Of a stretch of DNA of 64,000 bases, positions 8,835 to 21,200 are shown in pieces (position 1 is the stretch's first letter; the number at the start of each line of letters is the position of its first letter). Both the position numbers and the translations under genes were made by a program. The stretch comes from Cercospora beticola (Eukaryota > Ascomycota > Dothideomycetes > Mycosphaerellales > Mycosphaerellaceae): NCBI RefSeq assembly GCF_033473495.1, contig NC_088940.1, positions 682,001 to 746,000 of the forward strand, in the 5' to 3' direction. The notes beneath the pieces were generated by a model. It searched no databases and was not told where the DNA came from. It saw nothing but the letters and a program-made list of their open reading frames with translations.

Positions 8835-9560
8835 ACTTCGAGTATAAAGTCTACTATTTCTACTATACTAAAGATAACTATAGCTATAAGCGTATAATAG
8901 ACTCCGATATTATTATATAGGCTACTTATATTCGCGAGTATCGCGTTAAGCTTATACTAGGCTAGCGCGTAGTATACGCTATATAGATCGACTACTATAT
9001 TACTTATATTAGTAAAGCTATTAATATAGCTCTTAAGGTCTAATAGGCTAATAAGTCTAAGTATACTAGTCTCTTTAAGATACTTAAGAAGAATATAAGT
9101 ATCGCGCTAGCCTCGAGTAGTAGTAGCGCGCTCGAGCTTACTATATATAGTAAGTAGCTAGCGCTCTCTACTAAGCTCTTTAAGCTTAAGTATAAGGTAT
9201 ATACTACTTTTCTAATACTAGTTAGCTATTCTAGGAGTTATTTCGACCTACTAGTTACTTACTTATTTTATATACTACTAATACTTTTATTAGTCTCTTC
9301 GTCTATATAGCGCCTCTACTACTACTCTCGATCTCGCTATCTACTAGGTCTTTAGCTATCGTACTCTATACTAGAAGGAGGAGAATAGTTCTAATATAGA
9401 AGCCTTTTTCGAGAAAAAAAGTAATAAAAAGAAGAATAAGAAAAAGAAAAATAATAGCGAGTAGCCTACTTATATCTCGCTTCTTTTATATACTACTCTT
9501 ATAGTAATCTTACGTCTCGCCGGCCTTAGACTATATATTTCTATTACGTATAGTATACGC
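8835..9560. other. unidentified RIP-altered coding-like sequence
   Basis: About 0.7 kb between the solo LTR and the chromodomain end of the Gypsy element. It is rich in CpG compared with the Copia copies. On the plus strand, a frame interrupted mainly by TAG/TAA ends in a run of Lys/Asn codons (around 9410-9465). It could be the Gypsy 3' end with its LTR, or part of another element. No family was recognised. Confidence 0.35.
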
Positions 9561-10988
9561 TATACCTATAAGTACTATAAATAAATAATTTCTTTTCTTT
9601 TATAATATTTTAGTTTTCTAAATTCTCGTATCTTAGTAGTACTTAGTAGTTAAGTTTAGAGTTCTTAGAATTCTCTACTACTCTACTAACTACTAATATT
9701 ACTATTTCTTCTATAGTTTCGCCTTATATATATACTATATACTTTCGCGTTACGTTTCGAATATATTAAGTATCTTATAATCCTTAATATATTCTACTAG
9801 CTTCTAAGTATTATATTCCTCTAGCTATCTACGCTATCGAACTAGATACTTCTTTACGTCTTTCTCTACGTAGCTTTCTAGTATTCTCTCGACTTTCTAT
9901 TCGCTTTACTCGTCTACGAGTAGTAGGCTAGTATCCTATATATTACTACTTTACTAGAGTTCTAAGAAAAATATATAGAAGATATTATAAATCCGCGAGC
10001 TAGTTAGTAGAGCTAGATAGTACGCCTACTTTCTAACTATATTAATAACTTTAAATAGTCTAGCGAATTTATTTACTAGCTTCTTTAATAGTACTTTTAA
10101 CTAAAGGTTCTTTATAGATAATAGAACTAAGTCGCTAACTTTAAATTCTATTAGCTAGTACTTCTAATTAAAGTACTTAGCCTAAGATTCGCTTACTTAT
10201 TACTAGCGCTTAGTTAGCTCTTTATAGTTCTACTTTAACCTCTTTATAGTATTCTTTACTACTAGTATCTCTTCTCGAAGAAATACGTTCCGAGCTTTAC
10301 TTATATCTCTCTTATACGTTTCTATAGAAAGGTCTAGGTTAAACTCGTATACTACTCGAAATAGTAATATCTTAAGTATAGTATTCGTACTATTATTATA
10401 TACGAATTCTACTAATAATAGGATAGACGCCTAGTCGTCCTAGCGTTCGCTATAATAGATATATAGATACTACTTAAGCGTCTAATTTATACGCTCGGTT
10501 TAGCTATTAGTCTATAAGTAGAATATAGTACTTAGCTTATATTTTATATACGTCTTATAGTAGAAGTCTAACTAGAACTAGCTAGTAAAAACTAAGTCTC
10601 TATTACTTATAATACTAGCTAGTACGCTATATAGTCGTATTACTTTATTAATTAGGATATCTATAAGCTCTATACTAGTATAGCGCTTTATCGTTCGGAC
10701 GAAAGTTACTATCTTCGAGTAACGATCTATAATTATAAGAATCGTATTAAAGATATAGCTATTCTACTTACTAGGTAGTAGGTCCGTAATAAAGTCTATA
10801 GATAAATTCTTCTAAAAGTAGTTAGGTAGTAGGAGTATAGCTATCTTACTATAGAAGTAATAGCGCCTTACTTTTATTTTCTAATAGCTACTATACTACT
10901 CGACGTACTACTTTACGTCGTTACTAACTTCTAGCTACTAGTACTTCCGCTTAACTAACTCTACTATCTTATTCTTACTAAAATAGCT
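9561..10988 (-). mobile_element. Gypsy chromovirus, 3' segment: integrase and chromodomain
   Basis: On the minus strand, after allowing TAG/TAA for former Gln/Trp codons, an integrase core is read from about 10800 to 10150. It begins DFITDLP (10800-10780) and contains DRYSK, the pattern of a second acidic residue in SNRDLVF, and TERINQTL. A chromodomain follows at about 9893-9755, recognised by VERILES, the YLV core and the following EYNT, with former TGG codons now TAG. A chromodomain after integrase defines the chromovirus branch of Gypsy elements. The segment continues at 11229-11314, beyond a solo LTR. Confidence 0.75.
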
Positions 10989-10993
10989 CGCTA

Positions 10994-11223
10994 TATTAAA
11001 TTATATTCTAGTAGGTACTCGTCGGATAGGTATAATATAGTAGAAGTAGAGATAATAAGTAGAAACTAACCGAGTTAATTATATTAGTTAGTTATAGGTT
11101 ATATTTTACTCCTAAGATAGGTATTAGCTAGGTTATATAACCTAGTATTATATAACCTATATTACCTAACTCTAATCCCTAAAGTATCTCTTAGAATATC
11201 TAACTAGACTATACTTTCTAATA
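10994..11223 (-). repeat. solo Copia LTR with target duplication
   Basis: 230 bp, reverse orientation, flanked by CGCTA on both sides (10989-10993 and 11224-11228). It interrupts the Gypsy integrase/RNase H linker. A solo LTR with an intact duplication is the normal product of recombination between the two LTRs of one inserted element. Confidence 0.85.
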
Positions 11224-11319
11224 CGCTAGGATATTATTATAGTATATACGGATTACCTACGTCTATAATACTAGGTCGTTCGGTAGGTATAGAGTCTCTT
11301 CCTAGTATATATAGCTATT

Positions 11320-11549
11320 TGTTAGAAAGTGCAGTCTAGTTAGATATTCTAAGAGACACTTTAGGGATTAGGATTAGGTAATATAGGTTATGTAACACTA
11401 GGTTATATAACCTAGCTAATACCTATCTTAGGAGTAAGATATAACCTATAACTAACTAATATAATTAACTCGGTTAGTTCCTACTTATTATCTCTACTTC
11501 TACTATATTATACCTATCCGACGAGTACCTATAAGAATATAATTCGACA
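11320..11549 (+). repeat. Copia-1 5' LTR
   Basis: Begins TGTTAGAAAG and ends ATTCGACA, the standard TG...CA form. It differs from the 3' LTR by a handful of changes, nearly all transitions. Confidence 0.9.
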
Positions 11550-11564
11550 GGTTATAAGCCCGGG
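11550..11564 (+). other. Copia-1 primer-binding site (initiator-tRNA anticodon-loop type)
   Basis: GGTTATAAGCCCGGG directly follows the LTR. With one RIP transition undone it is complementary to the anticodon stem-loop of initiator tRNA-Met (GGGCTCATAACC), not to a tRNA 3' end. Copia-class elements are known to prime from such half-tRNAs. The same site follows the 5' LTR of Copia-2 (18205) and of the 2-kb LTR element (minus strand, 43235-43223). Confidence 0.7.
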
Positions 11565-14500
11565 TTTGCAGAGAGGCCCTAAGTAGTAAGAGTTAGCCTT
11601 CTTATCCTTAAAGTAATACGTATTACCTCTTATAGGACCTATAGTATTAATTAGGTAGAGAAGTAGGAAAAGAGTATAAGAGAGACTAGAGGCATATCCT
11701 ATCTATACTACCTAGAAGCTTTAGAAGATCCTAGCTATAAACTAGAAGTTCCTAAAGAGTAGGTAAGATAGAGAAAAGCCTAGTAAGGCACACTCTACTT
11801 TAAAAGTAAGGTATACTAAAGGAGTATAAAGAGGAAAGGATTAGCCTTAGACTATAGTACCTAAGTAGATAAGACTAGGCCTAAGTACTAAGTACTACTA
11901 ATACCTTAGAACTAGCTAGTAGTACCCTTCTAAGAAGGTAGATCTTTTAGAGGTTCTCTACCTAAGAACCTAACTAACTCCTCTAAGAGAGAAGAGTTCT
12001 TAGATACTTTAGCTAAGAGAGAAGAGTCTTAGTAACTAGAGAAGGCAGAAATCTAGAAGCTACTAATTAGATTAAAAGAGCTTATATTTCTAGAGTTTAG
12101 ATTTGTTTATTTAATTTTGCAAAAATAGATTTAATAAGTAAATTAGATAGGAGGAGAATACTAATCCTAATAAGGGAGAACTAGAGACTATAGTTTAAGC
12201 TATAGGAGAATATACTTAGAGGAAAAGAAATCTTCTAGATAATCTTAGACTTAAAGGGATTATTAGCACCTACCCTAGCTAAATCTAAAGTATCTAAGGC
12301 TTTATTAAGTAAAGGGAAAGGTACTACATTTTTAGAGTTTAGCCTAAAATAGTAGAAGGATAATATAAAGGCAATCTATATCCTAATAGAAAGTCTTTAT
12401 ATAGATAACTAAAACGAAGTAATAGATAAGACAAGAGTATATAATATTTAGACAAAGCTATATAGGAAATATAGCAAAGTCTAATAGGTATATATAATAG
12501 CTATTATCTAAGAATTCGTAACTTTTAAGATAGAACTAGGGGATATAATTAGGAAATTATAGGTCTACCTTAGTAATCTTAGGAGGAGGATTGCAGAGAT
12601 TAACTAGAGGGAGTTATACTATAAGACTCCTAATATAAGGATTAAGTATCTGCTCTTTATACTCCTAGCTAAGTATAAGAGTATAAGGCAGACTATCTAA
12701 GCTTAGAAGGACTTAGACCCTAAAGAAACCCTCTAACTCCTTAAAGTAGAGGAGTTAATATAGCGTAGATACTAGTTATAAGAAATAGTAATATTTGCTA
12801 AGGGAAGAGGGATCTAAGGCATAAAGCTAAAATACTACCTTTATAAGAAGAAGTATTTTAGAGGTATTACTAAGTATCTATACTTTAATAAAGCTAAGAG
12901 AACTATTAACTTAAGATAGGCTAGTAGAGTAGAGAGGAGAAGAACACTACCTAGAGAGAGTATATTTAGAAGAAGATCTTTACTAGATAGAGAAGTATTA
13001 AAAGAAATAGTAAAGAAACTTAACTTAAAAGTCTAATCCCTTAAGAAGAGACAAACTTTAAGGAAGTTTTCTAAGAAGGTATATACTACCTAAGAAGATA
13101 TAGAACCTTCTATAGTATCTAATATATCTTAATCCCTATTAGAGGATAATAATATTAATAAAGTTATATACTTAACTATAGAAGTAAAAGGCAAGTATAT
13201 ACTATTAAGATAGCTACTTAACTCCTATACTTTATTATATATAACTAACTAAGAATTACTTTTTAGAGAACTAAAACCTCTTTAGAGGAAAAAGTAGATT
13301 AAGGTTAGGGATAGCTATCTAATAGCTATATATATAGGAGATATAGTAATAGGTAGGAGAAGAGGAAAGTAGATTATTCTTAAAAATGTTCTCTTTATAC
13401 CTAGTCTAGGAGTAAATCTTGTTTCTTAGAGCTAATTTAGCTAGTAGTATAGTATTTAACTACTAAAATTTATACTTATTTTATTATCTAGGAAACTAGT
13501 TATCTAGACAAAACTATTAGGAGGAGTACTATTTATTAAGGAGATTAATAATATATTATAGGAGCTTATAATATTATACTTTAATTAAAAATAAGAGAAT
13601 AAAGCCTATACCTTTAAAGCCTAGGAAAAGACCTAAGAATAGTAGGAGCTTTAGTATAGGAGACTTATATATTTTAGAGAGAGTCTTCTTAGAAACCTAT
13701 ATAAAGTATCTAACTTAAAGGCTTAGATTCCTATTCTAAAGGAATACTAATCTTATAGGGTATATTCCTTAGTAAAGATAAAGAAATATAGAAGGAAAGA
13801 AACTAAGAGAAAACTCTAAAGGTTATCTCTAGTTTCTATTAATATCTATAGTCCTTTGCCTATTTTAAGATTAGGATATAAATAGTAGCTTAAGATTATT
13901 AACAACTTCTTAAGAAAGAAATAGACTTTTCTAATAAAGTCTAGAGAAGATATACTAAGTATCCTTAGAGACTAGAAAGTAAAAGCTAAGCTATAATCGG
14001 GAAATCCCCTCTAGATTATAAGGAGTAATAGAGCAAGAGAGCTTCTTACTATACTAAAGTAGTAGGAGAAGGACTATAGAATTTCCTTCTATATAACTAA
14101 AGTATATAACTCTATCTAGAATAGAGTAGTTAAGAGGTTAATCTAAACCTCTAAAGACTATATAAGAGCAATACTAGAAGATGCCTATATACCTATTAAA
14201 TTCTAGCTAGAAGCCTTAGTAGCCTATATAGTTATTAGAAATTCCCTTCCTAATAGCCTAGAAATTAATAGATTTAAGGTATTACCTAAGGAAGCCTTTT
14301 TAGGTATTTAACCCTTAGTATTATACTTTAGAGTTTAGAGTTGCAAAGTAGTAGTCTATATAGATCCTAAGTCCTAGCTAGTAGGGATAAGATTAGACAA
14401 ACTAATAAATAGAGGCAAAGATGCTATATTTATTAGGTATATTCCTAATACTACTAAAATATAGCTCTTCTAGAAGCCTAATATAAGGGCTATTAAAGCC

Positions 14501-17225
14501 TATAGTACTACTACTTAGTTTAAGTATAAGAAAGGAGGAGATATAGAGCTAAATGTTCCTAAGCTTAACTAAGTAAGTAGTATACCTATTAGAAACCTAG
14601 TTAGCAGACCTCTAAAGAAGCTAATAGTAGTTATACCTTCTATAGCTACTATACCTATAGCTATAGTAACTAAACTTATAGGTCCTAGCTAAATACTCTT
14701 TATATAGTTACTACCTCTACTAAAGGATAAGGAGGAGTACTAGAGAATAGAGGATCTAGAAGAAGAAAACTCTAGAGAACTATAACTCTAGTAGGAGAAA
14801 AGTAGAACTACTAAACTACCTAAGCTAAGCTAGGAAGTTAATAGACAAGCTAGTCCTAGTACTAGTAGGAGACTATATTCTAAAGTAAGAGGATTAAATG
14901 TTATATAGTAGGACCTATAAGGAAATAGGGATTAGGAGGGGAACTAAGACTAAACCTATAGCTAAAAGAGAAGGAGATCTATCTTAGATAAAGGACTAGG
15001 CCTAGAGCTAAAAGCTTATAGTATAGTAATAAGATAAGTACTTTAGAAGAGACAGAGAGAATATAGATAGAAGGAGGAGCCTAGTACTAAGTATTATAAG
15101 GTATTCCTAAGCTAAGTCTAAGGCTAAGAATAGAAGTAGATTTAGGAAGCCCTATTAGAGGTTTAGGAGTCTATATTTGTAGCAATTGCTCTTTAAGTCT
15201 CTATATAGAGATAAGAGGTACCTATTCTAAAGTCCTATAAAGAGGCAATTTAGGATCCTAAATAGAGATATATATAGAAGGATATAGTCTAAAAGGAACT
15301 AACTATATTAAGAAGTAATAATACCTAGATAAAGGTTATTCTACCTAAAAGAGCAAACCTTATTATATCTAAGTAGGTATTTAATATAAAGAGATTAATT
15401 AGTAGAGCTATTAAGAAGTTTAAAGCAAGACTAGTTATAAGAGGTTTCTCTTAGAAGTTTAGAGTTAATTTCTAGGAGACCTTTATACTAATAGTTAGGT
15501 ATAATACCTTAAGGGTATTTATAGCTATAGTTTATAAGAAGGATCTAGAACTCTACTAAGTAGATATAAACAATATATTTACTAAGAGCAAACTTTAAGA
15601 AGAAATCTTTATAATTCTACTACTAGGAGTTAAGATTCTACCTAATATAGTCCTATAAATCCTAAGAAGCTTATATAGACTAAAGCAAGTAGCAAGAGAC
15701 TAGAATAAACTCTATATCTTAAAGTTAAAACAGATTAGGTTTATATAATTAGAAGTAGACCTATACCTTCTTATCTACTAGGAAAGGAACATTCTAATCC
15801 TAACCTATATAGATAATATTCTAATTATAGTACTAAAGCTAGAAGATATACTTTAGTTTAAGGAATAGCTAGGCAAAGTATTTAAGATTAAAGATCTTAG
15901 AGAACTAGAGAAAATCCTTAGGATAAAGTTAATAAGAGATAGATAAGCTAGAACTTTAAAGCTTAATTAAGAATACTTTATCTAGGAGAACTTTATAAAG
16001 CTAGGAATAACTAAGGAGATAGCTAACCTAACTCTCTTACTAATAGACAGTTATAATAGCCTAAAACTAATAGGCTTATATAATAAGAGAGGGAATAAGA
16101 TAGAGTACTAAAGCTAAACTAGTACCTAGATATAGCCTATAGTTATAATAAGACTAGATATTACTTTCTCTCTTAGAAGGTTAAGCTTATACGTCTTAGA
16201 CCTAACTAAGAGGTATATATAAGCTCTAAAGAAACTAGCAAGATACCTAAGGTTATCCTAAGACTTAGGACTAATATTTAGAAGAAATAGAGGAAGCCTA
16301 ATAGGATATTTAGACTCTAACTATATAATAGACAAAGTAGATAGAGTCTTAATCCTTAGGAGCATCTTCTTCTTTTATAGAGCTCTAGTTTCTTAGATAA
16401 GTAGGAAGCAAAAGTCTATTATAATATTAATAATAGAAGCTAAGTATATAGCTATAAATATATATATAAAGCAATCTCAGTTCCTAGTAGTACTCTTAAG
16501 GGAGATAGACTATATAGAGTTAGTAGGAGAATGTCTATTCTAACTAACTATAAAAGTATATCCTAATATAGTAAGAGAACTAAGGCTAGTACAAATTATA
16601 GGAGACAATTAGGTAGCTTTAACCCTTATTAAGGATATATATACCTATAAGAGATCTAAATATATTAATATTATATATAACTATATTAGATATCTCTAGT
16701 AGCAGAGGAAGGTTGCAGTAGAATATATTCTAACAAAAGAGATAGTTACTAATAGCCTAACTAAACTAAAGAGTAGGCTATAGTTTTAGGAGTTTATAAG
16801 ATAACTCTAGCTTATATAGAAAAGGGCAAAAGATTCTAGCTCTAACTATAGATTAAACCCTAGACCTAGAATTAATAAAAGAGGACACTTAATTAAGAGA
16901 TATATAATATCCTTAATTAGGTAATATTAAGCCTAGGAGTTGCACTATAGGAGAAGTAGCTTACTATATATAATAAGTAATTAGGATCTAGGAATCTATA
17001 TATAGTCTAAAAGGAAAAGCCTAGTAGAGAAGCAAAAACGAAGCTATCTCCCTTATAGTATATACTAGAAGAAGGATTCGTAGATACTAGGCTAAGGAGT
17101 TAAACTAAAATAGATTAGGTATATAGCTCTAACTATATAACTATAGCACCTAATAACTTATTATAATTTAGGGATAGATTTAAATATAGGAATATAGGCA
17201 GAAGACTATCTAGCCTAAGTAGGAG

Positions 17226-17455
17226 TATTAGAAAGTGCAGTCTAGTTAGACATTCTAAGAGACACTTTAGGGATTAGGATTAGGTAATATAGGTTATATA
17301 ACACTAGGTTATATAACCTAGCTAATACCTATCTTAGGAGTAAGATATAACCTATAACTAACTAATATAATTAACTCGGTTAGTTCCTACTTATTATCTC
17401 TACTTCTACTATATTATACCTATCCGACGAGTGCCTACGAGAATATAATTCGAGA
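17226..17455 (+). repeat. Copia-1 3' LTR
   Basis: Begins TATTAG (TG changed to TA) and ends ATTCGAGA in place of ATTCGACA. The C-to-G change at the end is not a RIP-type change. Length and flanking CTATT duplication confirm the boundary. Confidence 0.85.
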
Positions 17456-17460
17456 CTATT

Positions 17461-17974
17461 CTTAATAGTATATTTCTCGCTTACTATACCTTCGCGTTCG
17501 GCCTACTCGTATAGTACTTTTACTTTCGAATCGAGCTATACTAATATAGTAGTATATTTAATAATTATATCTAAGATATTAGCGTATAGCTACTTTTATA
17601 TAGTAATAGCGCTAGCGACTTATAAGAGTAGAGTAAAGCTAAACGGACGAACCGAATAGTTAGCTACTACTATAATATACCTACTATTAGGTAGTACTAC
17701 TCCTTCGCTCTTAGCTACTACTATAACTACTTTTAGAGTATCTAACTAAGTCTAGTAAGTAGCTTTTATACGAGTAATAACTAGGCTACTTATAAGTATA
17801 GTACTCTATATCTAGAGTTTCTACTATAGTAATAGTAGAAGGTTACTTATCTCCTTTACTTCTTATATATAGTCGCTATATCTAGATAGTATATCGGCTA
17901 GGTTAAGCTTACTAGCTCGATAGCTAATAGTAAAATTAAAGAAAGTAAGAAATATTACCTACTTTACTTATCTA
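17461..17974 (-). mobile_element. Gypsy chromovirus, middle segment: end of RNase H and linker
   Basis: Minus-strand frame with an FNFTISYRASKLNPAD-like stretch (about 17930-17880), the conserved end of the Gypsy RNase H domain (family pattern FxFxIxYRPGxxNxxADxLSR). It lies between Copia-1 and Copia-2 and joins both other Gypsy segments once these insertions are removed. Confidence 0.75.
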
Positions 17975-18204
17975 TATTAGAAAGTATAGTCTAGTTAGAT
18001 ATTCTAAGAGATACTTTAGGAATTAGGATTAGGTAATATAGGTTATATAACACTAGGTTATATAACCTAGCTAATGCCTATCTTAGGAGTAAGATATAAC
18101 CTATAACTAACTAATATAATTAACTTAGTTAGTTCCTACTTATTATCTCTACTTCTACTACGTTATACCTATTCGACGAGTGCCTACGAGAATACAATTC
18201 GATA
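17975..18204 (+). repeat. Copia-2 5' LTR
   Basis: 230 bp, begins TATTAG, ends CGATA, followed at once by the GGTTATAAGCCCGGG primer site. Confidence 0.9.
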
Positions 18205-21200
18205 GGTTATAAGCCCGGGTTTATAGAGAGGCCCTAAGTAGTAAGAGTTAGCCTTCTTATCCTTAAAGTAATACGTATTACCTCTTATAGGACCTATAGT
18301 ATTAATTAGGTAGAGAAGTAGGAAAAGAGTATAAGGGAGACTAGAGGTATATCCTATCTATACTACCTAGAAGCTTTAGAAGATCCTAGTTATAAGCTAG
18401 AAGTCCCTAAAAAGTAGGTAAGATAGAGAAAAGCCTAGTAAGGTATACTCTGCCTTAAAAGAGAAGTATACTAAAGGAGTATAAAGAGGAAAGGATTAGC
18501 CTTAGACTATAGTACCTAAGTAGATAAGACTAGGCCTAAGTACTAAGTACTACTAATACCTTAGAACTAGCTAGTAGTACCCTTCTAAGAAGGTAGATCT
18601 TTTAGAGGTTCTCTACCTAAGAACCTAACTAACTCCTCTAAGAGAGAAGAGTCCTTAGATACCTTAGCTAAGAGAGAAGAGTCTTAGTAACTAGGGAAGG
18701 CAGAAATCTAGAAGCTACTAATTAGATTAAAAGAGCTTATATTTCTAGAGTTTAGATTTGTTTATTTAATTTTGTAGAAATAGATTTAATAAGTAAATTA
18801 GATAGAAGGAGAATACTAATTCTAATAAGGGAGAACTAGAGACTATAGTTTAAGCTATAGGAGAATATACTTAGAGGAAAAGAAATCTTCTAGATAATCT
18901 TAGACTTAAAGGGATTATTAGTACCTACCCTAGCTAAATCTAAAGTATCTAAGGCTTTATTAAGTAAAGGGAAAGGCACTATATTTTTAGAGTTTAGCTT
19001 AAAATAGCAGAAGGATAATATAAAGGCAATCTATATCCTAATAGAAAGTCTTTATATAGATAACTAAAATAAGGTAATAGATAAGACAAGAGTATATAAT
19101 ATCTAGACAAAGCTATATAGGAAATATAGCAAAGTCTAATAGGTATATATAATAGCTATTATCTAAGAATTCGTAACCTTTAAAATAGAACTAGAGGATA
19201 TAATTAGGAAATTATAGGTCTACCTTAGTAATCTTAGAAGGAGGATTATAGAGATTAACTAGAGGGAGTTATACTATAAGACTCCTAATATAAGGATTAA
19301 GTATCTACTCTTTATACTCCTAGCTAAGTATAAGAGTATAAGGCAGACTATCTAAGCTTAGAAGGACTTAGACCCTAAAGAAATCCTCTAACTCCTTAAA
19401 GTAGAGGAGTTAATATAGTATAGATACTAGTTATAAGAAATAGCAATATTTACTAAGGAAAGAGGGATCTAAGGTATAAAGCTAAAATACTACCTCTATA
19501 AGAAGGAGTATTTTAGAGGTATTACTAAGTATCTATACTTTAATAAAGCTAAGAGAACTATTAACTTAAGATAAGCTAGTAGGGTAGAGAAGAGAAGAAT
19601 ACTACCTAGAGAGAGTATATTTAGAAGGAGATCTTTACTAGATAGAGAAGTATTAAAAGAAATAGTAAAGAAACTCAACTTGAAAGTCTAATCCCTTAAG
19701 AAGAGATAAACCTTAAGGAAGTTTTCTAAGAAGGTATATACTACCTAAGAAGATATAGAACCTTCTATAGTATCTAAAGTATCTTAATCTCTATTAGAGG
19801 ATAATAATATTAATAAAGTTATATACTTAACTATAGAAGTAAAAGGTAAGTATATACTATTAAGATAGCTACTTAACTCCTACGCTTTATTATATATAAC
19901 TAACTAAGAATTACTTTTTAGGGAACTAAAACCTCTTTAGAGAAAAAAGTAGATTAAGGTTAGAGGTAGCTATCTAATAGCTATATATATAGGAGATATA
20001 GTAATAGGTAGAAGAAGAGGAAAGTAGATTGTTCTTAAAAATGTTCTCTTTATACCTAGTCTAGGAGTAAATCTTGTTTCTTAGAGCTAATTTAGCTAGT
20101 AGTATAGTATTTAACTACTAAAATTTATACTTATTTTATTATCTAGGAAACTAGTTATCTAGACAAAACTATTAGAAGGAGTACTATTTATTAAGGAGAT
20201 TAATAATATATTATAGGAGCTTGCAATATTATACTTTAATTAAAAATAAGAGAATAAAGCCTATACTTTTAAAGCCTAGGAAAAGACCTAAGAATAGTAG
20301 GAGCTTTAGTATAGAAGACTTATATATTTTAGAGAGAGTCTTCTTAGAAACCTATATAAAGTATCTAACTTAAAGGCTTAGATTCCTATTCTAAAGGAAT
20401 ACTAACCTTATAGAGTATATTCCTTAGCAAAGATAAAGAAATATAGAGGGAAAGAAACCGAAAGGAAACTATAAAGGTTATCTCTAGTTTCTATTAATAT
20501 CTATAGTCCTTTGCCTATCTTAAGATTAGGATATAAATAGTAGCTTAAGATTATTAATAACTTCTTAAGAAAGAAATAGACTTTCCTAATAAAGTCTAGA
20601 GAAGATATACTAAGTATCCTTAGAGACTAGAAGGTAAAAGCTAAGCTATAATCGGGAAATCCCCTCTAGATTATAAGGAGTAATAGAGCAAGAGAGCTTC
20701 TTACTATACTAAAGTAGTAGGAGAAGGAACATAGAATTTCCTTCTATATAACTAAAGTATATAACTCTATCTAGAATAGAGTAGTTAAGAGGTTAATCTA
20801 AACCTCTAAAGACTATATAAGAGCAATACTAGAAGATGCCTATATACCTATTAAATTCTAGCTAGAAGCCTTAGTAGCCTATATAGTTATTAGAAATTCC
20901 CTTCCTAATAGCCTAGAAATTAATAGATTTAAGGTATTACCTAAGGAAGCCTTTTTAGGCATTTAACTCTTAGTATTATACTTTAGAGTTTAGAGTTATA
21001 AAGTAGTAGTCTATATAGATCCTAAGTCCTAGCTAGTAGGGATAAGATTAGATAAACTAATAAATAGAGGTAAAGATACCGTATTTATTAGATATGTTCC
21101 TAATACTACTAAAATATAGCTCTTCTAGGAGCCTAATATAAGGGCTATTAAAGCCTATAATACTACTACTTAGTTTAAGTATAAGAAAGGAGGAGATATA

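Larger units (their letters stand above)
11320..17455 (+). mobile_element. Copia-1, full-length Ty1/Copia retrotransposon (RIP-inactivated)
   Basis: 6,136 bp with 230-bp LTRs (11320-11549 and 17226-17455) and target duplication CTATT (11315-11319 and 17456-17460). Allowing TAG/TAA for Gln/Trp codons, one long plus-strand frame shows the Copia order. It holds a gag region (about 12180-13100) with a degraded zinc knuckle near 12835-12880, and a GAG-pre-integrase HRRL-type motif near 13655. An integrase core follows (about 13850-14300). Reverse transcriptase comes next (about 15400-15950; the YxDD box is seen as YIDN near 15810), then an RNase H domain (about 16180-16560). No open frame survives. 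It retains some CpA (for example GCAGAG, CAAG), so RIP is lighter than in the Gypsy host. It lies inside the Gypsy element. Confidence 0.9.

Noticed and set aside
19496..19678. 60-codon minus-strand frame in Copia-2
   Set aside because: Antisense to the Copia gag/zinc-knuckle region; survives only because RIP makes few stops on that strand here.
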